Assembly: GCA_905331475.1 (NCBI GenBank)
Contig: CAJNYU010000609.1
Location: 72,261-136,260 of the forward strand
Source: Rotaria socialis
Lineage: Eukaryota; Rotifera; Eurotatoria; Philodinida; Philodinidae
DNA length: 64,000 bases
Direction of reading: 5' to 3'
Shown here in pieces: positions 1 to 10,151 of the stretch (positions are counted from its first letter, which is position 1; each line of letters starts with the position of its first letter). The position numbers and the translations under genes were made by a program. The notes under the pieces are model-generated. The model was not told the DNA's origin and did no database searches. It worked only from the letters and a program-made list of their open reading frames with translations.

Positions 1-1
1 T

Positions 2-583
2 GGTCAAATTTATGCATCCGATACCCATCAGCTAAGTATCTATCTGGATAATTATCACCACGAACTTGACCACGACCTCGGCTCAGAAGAACAAGCCACT
101 GAAATTATCACTGAAATTTATGTTCCACGATTGGAACTCCCCAGTTTTTTAGCCGAAGTTCGTGATGATTTTCGAGCCAATAAGGTGAACATGGTCTACG
201 GAACTATTCGGTTGATTGTGCAAGACGAAGAAAGCTTTTTGGGTTGGGCTAAACAGTCTTATGCCTGTATCATCTTTAATATAAATACAGTTCACACCCC
301 CGCCGGATTAGAACATTCGGCTAATGCCTTTCGTCGTCTGATAGACATGGCTATTAAGCGTGGTGGCAGCTATTATTTAACCTATCACACATACGCAACT
401 CGTGTACAAGTTGAAACATGCTATCCACAATTTGCCGAATTTATCCGACTTAAGCGACTGTATGATCCTGAAGAACGCTTTCAAAGTAACTGGTATCGTC
501 ACTATCGAGAAATGTTGGGTTCGCAAGAAGCGAATACTTACTCTGTCAAGCCTTTAGTCTGGGATGTCAAAGCTTCGAATTGA
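2..583 (+). CDS. FAD-linked oxidase, C-terminal part (cut by window edge)
   Basis: The frame is open from base 2 to the TGA at 581-583, giving 193 residues without a visible start, so the N-terminal FAD-binding (PCMH-type) domain lies outside the window. What remains looks like the substrate/cap and C-terminal end of a FAD-dependent oxidoreductase: a glycine-serine-tyrosine 'GGSYYLTYH' stretch and a C-terminal 'YPQFAEFIRLKRLYDPEERF' segment followed by WYRHYREML, where the cofactor-facing end of these oxidases is usually found. No intron is seen in the visible part. The oxidised substrate cannot be told from this half. Closest resemblance, from memory of the family, is to bacterial FAD-binding oxidoreductases, so horizontal acquisition is possible (inference). 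A TTG or GTG inside this frame should not be taken as the start. Confidence 0.72.
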   Translation, partial: GQIYASDTHQLSIYLDNYHHELDHDLGSEEQATEIITEIYVPRLELPSFLAEVRDDFRANKVNMVYGTIRLIVQDEESFLGWAKQSYACIIFNINTVHTPAGLEHSANAFRRLIDMAIKRGGSYYLTYHTYATRVQVETCYPQFAEFIRLKRLYDPEERFQSNWYRHYREMLGSQEANTYSVKPLVWDVKASN

Positions 584-3500
584 TAAGTACTGTATGATTT
601 TCTCTTCACACAATACACTATCATTTCAACTAAAACTTTACGTGCCGTTTCCTTTCGTTGCTCGTATTTTCTCTATATTATTCTTTCCGTGTTCATTTTA
701 CATGCTTTATTATTTCTTGAGATGAGTACAACTATCTCATATTTTTCTTCTTTTTCTATTTAGTGTACTTTTCCTTCTGACAATAGAAAAATAAATTGAA
801 TTGCATCGACGTGAACTCGAGGTTCTTCTCTAAAACATTCCCTCATATGCTTGATGCTGGTATACAAAGACTGAAATCCTTAGGAGATCAAATTCAAAAT
901 CAGTTTACTTGATACGTTTCGAATTCTCGTTTTTTTTTCATGGAACGTCTCTATAAATATCACAAAGATCCTATTATTTTAATTGTGGTCTTGTTTTTGT
1001 TGTTGCTGAAGTTTTTTGGTAAGCAATTAAGTCAAGAACTAGTTTAGCAATATTAAATTCTCTTTTTGGCGAGGGTGACAAAGCCTAAATAAACCATTAG
1101 TTGCGTTGAATATAGGTGACATGTGAAAATGGAATTTGTCACTCTCCAATTCATTTTCGTTCGTAAAGGGCTTATATGATCGATCAAGAATCAACACTGT
1201 ATTCATTCTGATGACAAAAAGAAATGTATTAGAATATATATGAAATCATCAAATAGAGAGCTCTCCACCGATACAAAACGCAACAAAATATAATTAAAAA
1301 GGTTTTTTGATTGGTTCTCACATCATGGCACGATATATATATATATGTTCCATTCAATAAATGTTTCATAAACAAAATCAAAAACTAGCATTTCTAGCCA
1401 CTTCTATGACTCAGGGGACCATCGATTGAATACACCTTCGAAGATATATTGCAATCTGTCGCCCAAGTTTGACTAAAATGGGTACGACAAATTTCAATAT
1501 AACAGTCAATCCATCAGAAAGACCCAAAATAATTGTGAATACATATATATGTTATCGAATCTCGTATTGATTGAATAAGTGCATAGAAGAGAAGCACACG
1601 CTGTATAATAATAGTCATAAGTGGTATTTTTCTCCCACTGTTCAATAAGAAGATTATTGATTAAAGACGAAACTGGGACATGTGGAGATGATAGTGCGAA
1701 ATCAAGAAATACTGATAAGTCTAAATTTTATCAAAACAAACTGCTCTTTTGAATTTCAATTCATCAACGAACTTACTAGTTGAAAAGGGTGTCTCATCAA
1801 GATCTTCTATGTCTTACTTTCAGTATCAGTATTTTCTGTTCGTGGTTACATTCGATTGCATATAAGTCAACCGGTGACTCGAACAACTATTTTCAGAATA
1901 ACAGTGAGTTCACCAAATATGCCTAAAACCGTTGAAACTATGTAAAAAAAAGTCATGACGAGTTGTGAATGTGTATGAACATTGCAGAGGTTTACACTAT
2001 ATATAGTAACTTTTGTAATTGATTGCGGCGTTTCATTAGTTGACCATGACCTCTTCAATAGCATTGCCTAAGAAGGCATTTGGTAAAAATCGACTCCCAT
2101 TCGACAGTAGAATTGATGTAGTCCTTTCTTTTCTGGTTAATAGTCTTTAGTTTTGCTTGTATCTTTTTTTGTCATTTGATGATCTACGCGTTCGTTCTTG
2201 AAATTAGAAAATTTATTGTACATAAATTTTCCATTGTCTTGGGTGTGGGTGTTATCTGAGGTCATCGAAATATCTACACCCGCACCCATCTCTGGAGCAA
2301 TTTGAAACCAGCCATAAATGGTCCATACTGAGCCAAACTGCTATGCATCTTTCGGAATTTTGCTAATATTTTAAGGCGAATGTGTTAATATGAAAAGATA
2401 CGTCTTCTCGCGATCAAGTGCTTAAACTAAAATCTAACATGAACAATCCAAAGATGGAGTCAATAGTAGATCAAGGTTGGTAAAGAACCATGCAAATCTT
2501 GGCTAAAGATCGGTGCTATAGAATGACGTGGGTATCCTCAGGCCGAAGAGATAGTATGGACAGATAAAGAACACTTAGAGTTGTTATAGCTCGAATCGCA
2601 AACTGTCAATTGGTAGAAGATCATTGTTATATAGATTAAATTATCGAGTCTGATAGTCGATGTCAAACTCTAAAACTGCTCAACAGTCAACTTGGGTCAT
2701 GTTCTCAGCAGCTTTCTGCTCATTTGATCATAAATACTAAAAGAATCTACGAGCTTCAAAACTTATTTAATAAAAATCGATTTACAAAGTAGGCAGGCCT
2801 CTTTACAAATATGTCGATTGTTGTTTTATTAGGATTAATGTCTCAAATAATTTGTGGACCTGACAAGAAACCAGCTCGTTGTTCAACTTCCGATATACAT
2901 ATCGTGCTGCATCCTCGTCCTGTGACTCTATTTTATATTCTGTAATTTATTTTTCATATATTTTCTCAATTTTCTGACTAGAATCAATGCCTAAGCTCTA
3001 AACCAAGAAAATAGTATTTTAATGCATTTTATACATCTAATTTGCGTACTTATGAGATTTCCGTAATATTCCCTGAATTCCAATTGGATTGCGAATCTCA
3101 GAAGTTCTACGCTTCCTTCTAGAGAAAAGCTCTTGTAGAGAAATTTTCTGGCTAATAACTTGACGTACGTTATTCAAAGTATTATTACAGCGAACAAAAT
3201 TCTTTTCGCATATTCTTCTCATATTGTATGCTAGCCGAAAAGCATGATTAATACATTTCATGACTATCACTCCTACGTTTCTTGTTTGTGTAGATCAAAC
3301 ACTACTGAAAGTATCGAATGCAGCAATCAAGGAGGCAGGCAGTTTGCTACGAAAAAGTACAAGAAAGTCATGTACAATAAAATGCATCGTATAATTAGTC
3401 AGTAGAAATTTCTTCGTTTCTCATATTTGTTTTATGACATTCGATCACTGATGATACTGATACGTTCACGTGGGACACCTCATCGAAAAATTGTCAACTG

Positions 3501-4971
3501 AAACTTCTTGATATAATGATATTAAGATATATTTTAGGTTACTTAATATTATATTTCAATGTAGGAGTTTCTTTATCTTTGCACAAACAATGGCATCAGA
3601 GAAGTGCGTGACTAATTTACCACTAGGAAGTAAAAGAGAAGTCATGCATATTTAAGTGCGCCGCGTAATTTGTCAGTATAAATTTCTTTGTTTCTCATAT
3701 TCGTTTCATGACATTCGATTAGTGATGATGCTGGCACATTTGCATGAAATACTTCTTTGAAAACATTTTCAACCATACAATTCTTAAAACAATGACATTT
3801 GTTTATACTTTAGATTACTTATTATCATAATTACCAGTGACAATACACCCAACTGTTGATTGAACCCATGCATCCATACCATGAATATATAGCCGTGTGG
3901 TTGACTGTTACGATCGTATGTGAGTATATTTTTGATTACAAATGGATTAGTTAGCAAACGAACACGTTTACTATTGAGAACTTTTCAATATTTAAATCAG
4001 AACAAGACCGAGAGGAATTTAATGAAGGTTGAGCCCAAATGGAATCGAAACTATTGGAGGTTCTGTACGACTACCGCTTTGCAGAGACTCTTCTCATTAT
4101 TCCTTGAAAATATGAAAGTTTCTAAGACGTTCTGACTATATTCGACACACCATTATTTCACTCATGCATCACTCCTTAAAGATCTATTCTAATATGTCTA
4201 AAAATCTGTCTGACCATCTGACGTGAGTCTTATCAAATATTTCGTCTACGTTTCCAATTATTTAGGCTTAGAACTGAATTTCTACAGCAATCTCTTTCGA
4301 TTTCCCCACATTTCTCTGTATCTACTCATACCTATCCCTGAACATCCATATCTATTTTCAAATACTCATTCCTAAATTTAGTCACTTATTTTTAGTGTGT
4401 AGACATCTTATATCTCTCCGACTGACATACATATGCTACCGCTTCCGCCACATTGAATTTAAAAATTTGAACATAAGATGAACAAATCCGATTGTCGTTC
4501 ACTTAGCCCAGCAGACGCGGATCTTCTAATGTATCACAGCATAGGAATTGCTCAAAGGCTTCTACTAATGTACCTCATGCTATACGTAAATATTAACTTT
4601 AAAGATTTTCCAGAAAACTATAGAGATTATAAGGAGTTAAGAAGAAGTTTTCAGAAATCTAAACGTAAGCGTGGATGTACCCGTGAATGAGTTAAGAACT
4701 GAAATCCATCCTCCAGTAACACACACCCACACCCAAGAATGCATCACTATAAATCTAGTTCTAGTTCTATTTCATTATTATTACGCTTTTAACTTGTTTT
4801 TTTTTCTATATTATCTCAATTCGTTAGCGTGTCATTAGGCAGTTAAGTATACTTCATCCGACACGCTTATTTTTCTTTACGTAGTATGCACGAAAACGAT
4901 ATCAATGTCATCAATCACAAGACAATTTACCAACTCAAGTAAGCGAAAAGAAGACATGCTATACAATATAA
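584..4971. other. Intergenic, no convincing gene
   Basis: This AT-rich stretch of about 4.4 kb holds only short open frames (under 80 codons) that show no family resemblance and no paired splice sites. Two things are visible. A diverged direct duplication occupies about 3340-3830. Short telomere-like GGGTGTGGGTG words occur at about 2243 (forward) and 4723 (reverse complement). Upstream exons of the G8-like gene that begins near 4972 must lie at its right end, but I could not place them. Confidence 0.5.
3340..3830. repeat. Diverged tandem direct duplication
   Basis: Two direct copies lie about 274 bases apart. Copy A runs from about 3340 to 3560 and copy B from about 3600 to 3830. Shared landmarks are AAATTTCTTxGTTTCTCATA at 3406 and 3680 and the following TGACATTCGAT. 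Between landmarks the copies differ by many substitutions and small gaps, roughly 70% alike by eye, so the duplication is old. No gene is evident in either copy. Confidence 0.55.
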
Positions 4972-5577
4972 AGTAGAGCATTTGTATTTGAAGCATACAA
5001 TACGATAACAGCTGTTCAGTCAGGTGATTTCTCTCTTTCAAATGTGTGGGGTAGTAGCGGCATGCCAACAAATGGTTCAACTGTGATTATTCCTCACAAT
5101 GTGACAGTGTCCATTAGCAGTCAAACAGGTTTGACCATTAATATTATATCGATGAGAGTCTATGGTACATTACAAATTGGTTCTTCCATCAATTCTTCTT
5201 TGACAACATTTACATTTCAATATCCAGTTAATATAATGATTTTTAAGGGAGGAGTGCTACGAGACTTAACTCAAAATCATCGATGGTTTGTTTTATCAAA
5301 TACAATCATCACAATTTACAATGGTGGTTCATTCATTTCATCACAACCAACAACACTGATTTCCAATACCAATAATTCAACTGCAACATTCAATTCTTCA
5401 ATCAGTGGTCCATACACGATCACAGTTGATCTTCAAGGAAAAATACAAAAGTATTCATGTAAGAAAAATCTCAGCGTTTTATCCAAATATGGAACAGTAC
5501 ATGATAGGTTTAGGAGGAAGAAAAACTTTGAACGAATGTTATCCAATTTTCGAAAAACAAACTATTTTCACAGCTGA
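4972..5577 (+). CDS. G8-like domain protein, partial model (copy 1)
   Basis: The frame is open from 4972 to the TGA at 5575-5577 and has no start codon before the domain, so a signal-peptide exon probably lies upstream. The domain starts at about 4999 with 'ITAVQSGDF', followed by a tryptophan, 'GSTVIIPHNVTVSI', and then β-strand-like repeats with many N-glycosylation sequons. The W...P..G..V.IP.N.TV pattern is that of the G8 domain (as in PKHD1L1 and CEMIP). It is a paralogue of the gene at 6693-7432: the order W, IIP, 'VYGTL/VYIYGLF', 'IYNGGSF/IYAGGLF' and 'GPYTI.V' is shared. After 'GPYTITVDLQG' (about 5440) the frame loses resemblance, so the true exon may end near there; no counterpart of the hydrophobic tail exon of copy 2 was found downstream. 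It may be truncated or a decayed copy. Confidence 0.5.
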   Translation, partial: SRAFVFEAYNTITAVQSGDFSLSNVWGSSGMPTNGSTVIIPHNVTVSISSQTGLTINIISMRVYGTLQIGSSINSSLTTFTFQYPVNIMIFKGGVLRDLTQNHRWFVLSNTIITIYNGGSFISSQPTTLISNTNNSTATFNSSISGPYTITVDLQGKIQKYSCKKNLSVLSKYGTVHDRFRRKKNFERMLSNFRKTNYFHS

Positions 5578-6692
5578 TAATGTATTCTAGTGGAGCTAAG
5601 ATGAGAGATAGAAGATACGTGAACAGTTTTCACCATGCAGATTTGTTTTTCAACAAAATGATATAGACAGAATCGTAATGGTAGTGGCAACAGAAGCAGT
5701 GCATATTTTATTACTTAGACACTGCTTAGTATCTGAAGCTAACACTAGAGATCAGCCAGAGGCGTCTTGAGATGGATTCCATCGGATCCTATTGTTGGAA
5801 TGATTCTTCGAGATATGTTCGCCATATCCGTTGGAGTTGAATATCACAGGACTATGTTTGATACTTGACTTTGGTCTAGACGCTTTTTTTGGAGTATTCC
5901 CAGAAACTCAATTAAATATAAGGACAACTGTTACAGCAGATATAGGAACTATTTATGCTTCATCCGAATTTCACGTATTCCGATGAGCGCTTTCATTAGA
6001 AACAGTTATGTGCTACGTCATCTTTTTCGAAACCAAGATATTTAAACTGATATTGTGAAAAATATGGTGACTCTAATCATGTCTATAGCGACTCCATCTT
6101 GCGGACCATAACAAAAAAAAGACAGCGGTATCAAAATCACATGACACGGCGTACACGAATAAAACCTATCACAGATCTAAAAAAGATGTCCAAAGTGACA
6201 AATCCTTCCTGCCCATCTTTCGTGGCGCCCATAGTTCGCATGATACATTTGTCTTTCGAAAATTTTCTTTCTCAGTAATATCCGTTATTTCTTGAATACA
6301 ACCAGTATCTCCTATATTTCCTCAGTCAATACTTAATCGAACTTTCAGGGATATCTCCAAAACGCATCATATATCGCTTTGGTGAATAGTATTGTTCTCA
6401 GTGTACACATCGCCATCAGATAGCTCCTAAAACAGAAAATGAATTCATATTATTCTTGTTTCAATTCAGTATAATAGTCAAACTTTGAATAAACAATTCA
6501 GAAAATGTTCAAGCAATTATTGAATAAAGTTTGAGCTTAAGATTAAAGGTGACAAATCCTTTTATTTTTGATAAAACAAACTAAATATGTATTTTCATTT
6601 GAAATATACACTCTTATAACATATATGCATAGTTTTTTCAAAGAATTCCTAACGAAGAATGCATTTACAAATACAAGATTTCACAGATCAAA
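5578..6692. other. Spacer between the two G8-like genes
   Basis: About 1.1 kb of AT-rich sequence without a supportable open frame. It may contain the unrecognised first (signal-peptide) exon of copy 2, because copy 2 has an acceptor-like CCGTATCTAG just before its domain at about 6764. Confidence 0.4.
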
Positions 6693-7432
6693 TTGTTGTG
6701 TGAAATCAAGAGTTTTCTAATGTATCACGGTCAAAATAAAGTCTACTTTCTTCCGTATCTAGCCATAACATTTGCTCCCTCTGAATCGGGTGATTTTGGA
6801 TTAAACTCTACATGGTTGGGTGGACTGGCACCAACAGTGGATCGATGTTCACCAGACGATGGTGGCTGTAATTTGATTATCCCAACTAATTTTAATATAA
6901 CAAGAGAAAATAATCAGTCGACTATCAATGGCGTTAACGTTTACATCTATGGTTTATTTGAAATTTCGTCGTGGGCCAGTTATCTTTTCCTTTATCCCAT
7001 GCATTTCTTTGTCTACAATGGTGGGGTATTCCAAGACTCGACTATAAATGGATTTTACTTTCGCATTAATACATCGATTAACATTTACGCTGGTGGATTG
7101 TTTGTTACGCATAGTCCTAGTTATATTATTTCATATATTGAAAAAAATACTACTATCTCTCAAATTGTATTGAATGATTCGAAGATCTACGGGCCGTACA
7201 CAATTGTCATTGATAATAATGGAATCATTGATAACAATGGTAAAAAAAAGTCAGCTACAAATAGAAAGAACGCTCTAATTCCGTGTGCATTTTTATTCTA
7301 GGTTCATCTTCGTTATCAACAAGCATTACAACAACAAGTAGATGCAACGCTGGTACTCTGCTAACAACATCATCTTACTTGGCTGTTTTAACTGTTCCAT
7401 TTTATATTATCATGATTATTCATAGAAAATAA
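6693..7432 (+). CDS. G8-like domain protein with hydrophobic C-terminal tail (copy 2)
   Basis: Exon A runs to 7239 and exon B is 7302-7432. The 62-base intron 7240-7301 starts GTAAAA and ends TTCTAG, and a glycine codon is split across it. The G8-like domain begins at 'APSESGDFGLNSTWLGG' and continues with 'NLIIPTNFNI' and the motifs shared with copy 1. Exon B codes a Ser/Thr-rich linker, one Cys, then about 19 hydrophobic residues (YLAVLTVPFYIIMII) and a short basic end, HRK. This fits a type I membrane anchor or a GPI-attachment signal (inference). The nominal start at 6693 (a TTG) is doubtful: an acceptor-like TATCTAG at about 6764 suggests that the real N-terminus comes from an earlier exon. 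Function is unknown; G8 proteins are secreted or membrane-bound and some bind or process glycans. Confidence 0.58.
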
Positions 7433-8067
7433 TTGTGACTAATAATTATAAACGAGAATACTGAGCAACTCAGACGTTATACGAAAACATTGAAGCTATA
7501 CATTTTTCCTGCTATAAATCACGAACACAACTCATGGATTAGTTTTCGAGTGAAACTTATCTAGTTAACATCTCGAATCTAGTGGATCATTCAGTAAATG
7601 AGGGCATGAGTGTGTGTGTGCACGAGGTATAGATGGAGTATAGGTGGGATGCTAGTGAGGGATTTTTGCTTTCAGCTACACACATATTCACATTCTTCTA
7701 CTTTGTTGCTAGTAGAATATAGCATTTAATAAGAAAATTAAAATGCATCAAACTTTTGGTATAATAAATTTATAAAAGGGAATGCAAGTTGTATTAGAGC
7801 CATGTGAATTCATATATCACGATTTGCTCTGTAGTAACCCAACGGTATCTAACCTACTGCTATATTCATAAACTAATATTCGTTGTACGAAGACATTCTA
7901 TGTTGAGTAATGAGTCGAAGAATATGGTTTCTTTATAGAAAGAAAGAAAGTATTCGCTAAAAAAATTCTTTTTTTCGTTCGGATCTGGGTGACAGTGTTA
8001 TTACTGAACATTAATTTGATTTCATCTTAATATACTATTTTATTCTGACAATATACGAAGGTCTGAA

Positions 8068-8114
8068 AGTGGCGGATTATCGAAAAGCTATTTCCGAAAA
8101 CAAATCCCGCCACT
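8068..8114. repeat. Small inverted repeat, transposon-end-like
   Basis: AGTGGCGGATT at 8068-8078 is mirrored by AATCCCGCCACT at 8103-8114, with 24 bases between. The arm resembles the CAGTGGCGGA terminal sequence of the hAT-like element starting at 57605. It could be a deletion relic in which two transposon ends have collapsed together, or simply a hairpin. No target-site duplication is clear. Confidence 0.4.
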
Positions 8115-9052
8115 GGCTTATGATGTTCTTTTTTTTGTTTTTCATTATATGACAATTTAAAGAAAGAACCGTAACCATTCATATAGTCTCAGTTCATTTC
8201 AAACATTTAAATGCAATCAACTAAATAGAATCTCTTTTTTCTTCCTTGCAGGCTATTAGTGAAACGAATGAACAAATGCTCATTACTAGTCTCAGTGAGC
8301 TGATTTGTGACTATTGAGGGAAAATAATTACTTAGATCGAATGGTTACATTCAAGACGAACAGCAAATATATTATTTTCGAGTGCAAAAGTCCGTAGCTT
8401 CGGAAAATTTTTAGATATTCACTAATCGAGAACTATAGAATGGCACAAAAGAAATAAAAAGCAGATCAAAGTACATATTGAAAAAAAGAGATCTAATTTG
8501 AACATTGGGATGAAAATATTTTCAATGTAATGATTTATCAACCAAGAATAATAATATGAATATTGTATTTGTCGTTGCATGCACCATCTTTGGTTGGACT
8601 CAGTTTCAATGGAAATCTCAACATATATAGTTGTGGTTTAAACCATCTGTAAGCGCATTGCACACAGAAAGAACACGAGAAAACTCTGACAAGAATGCGG
8701 ATGTGGGCCAACTTATACCAAGGAATGAGATTTCTTCGCCGATATCCCATCCAAGCACACATTCATATCCACACCCTCCCAACCCTTTAGATTGACCACA
8801 CAGATGCTTACATTTTCCCAATGGTTGGGTTCGAGTTTTGGATAGTGAAATTCTAGTCGCATATACCTTCGAGGGCCATGATTACCCATCACTATTGCAA
8901 ACAATTCCCTAACCAAATTCATTTTCCACTGATTAGATTTTGTTTTTATGAACGATTGTGCCGATTGATCGGCATCGAGTCGATTAAAAATTTCGTGTAT
9001 TGCGCTCTCAGCATTTTGCATGATCTTACAGATTCTTCTTGTAATCGAAGAG

Positions 9053-9416
9053 CCACTAGAATAATTAGTATAGAAGTTTTCTTATTTCCACCAAACTGTG
9101 TATATAACTTTATATAGTATATAATCTCAATCAAATATATCTTTTCCGTTTTCATCCACTTTCTAGCCAGCGAACAAGTCACTTTCTTTCAATGACGTCA
9201 TCAATTTAGATATTCTACAATATGACATGATAGTAGATTAAAGATTTGCATAGACAAATGTATTTGTGCTCTTATAAATTATTCATTGAAAATGGAGAAA
9301 AAAGGAAGTAGAAATTTGATGTAATGTACTTTGATTAGAACCAGTGATCTTTGTGTTTTATTTGCTATCGAGACTAGGACGTATTGAATAAGCATTTTTT
9401 TATGACGATGAAAATA
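9053..9416 (-). repeat. Arm 1 of a diverged long-range inverted repeat
   Basis: The reverse complement of this segment matches 17596-17943 along its length with about four in five positions alike by eye. Shared words include TCAATACGT, TTCTCCATTTTCAATGAATAA, the run GAGCACAAATACATTTGT and CTATCATGTCATATTGTAGA. Arm 1 carries about 25 extra bases (near 9157-9181) that arm 2 lacks. The homology stops at a splice-acceptor-like ATTATTCTAG in this copy's minus-strand direction. Identity of the element is unknown. Confidence 0.7.
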
Positions 9417-10151
9417 TTTCAAAAAGGAAATGACCTCTGAGATTGCAAATGTTTATATGCATAAGCGATTCACGGTACAGTCTTGCTAAGGTCTCTTGTC
9501 TCTGCGATTTTTTGAATTAATTTAAACAAATTCAGCTAATCTTTTCAAATCATCTTTCTTGTTTTTGGATTAAAAATGACGAACATTGGCTGAATTGCAT
9601 CGTATCAAAGTTATTCGTGTGCTCGTACAATAGTCTCTGTGATGTTTTCATTGTTGACTGGATTATATAGTCTAAAAAAATTAAGTTTGTTACGTCCGTA
9701 TGAGTTAAAAAATAAGCAGAAAAAGATATTGGAGAATTGTTCTTTCGATATGTTTAGACAACTAGGTAGATACAATTGAACAAGGATACACCAGAATGAT
9801 TGTTGAATTCAACAACATTACTAGTACTCTAATAATCAAAAGACATCAGCATAGAGCCTTGACACGTTTTGTTCGGTTCTCTATCATATCAACCTTTTGA
9901 ATAAAAAAATCAAAAGATTAATCATCACCGAAGCGATTTTGTATCGTATTGGTATAAATGTAGACATATCTCTAAGTTTCGTTATTCTTGAATTGAGAGT
10001 GAGTTGAGAGAGACGAGAGATATACTTGAGCATAATGCAGCCATTATAAATTGTTAACGACTAGAGTTGGCGTGCAAAATAAAATTTAGAAAGGAAATAA
10101 TGACATATTGTAGTGCTTTTTACATTGGTTTACAGATTATTTCTTAGCACA

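Larger units (their letters stand above)
7433..10151. other. Intergenic, with one arm of an inverted repeat
   Basis: About 2.7 kb without a gene I can support. On the minus strand 8713-9060 there is a modest open stretch ending near 'PKLEPNHWENVSICVVNLKGWEG' that reads protein-like, but I recognise no family and find no consistent exon chain. Also present are a small inverted repeat at 8068-8114 and one arm (9053-9416) of a long-range inverted repeat whose partner is at 17596-17943. Confidence 0.4.

Noticed and set aside
8713-9060. Minus-strand open reading with protein-like composition ('LEPNHWENVSICVVNLKGWEG')
   Set aside because: No family recognised, no consistent exon chain on either side; kept only as a note in the intergenic description.
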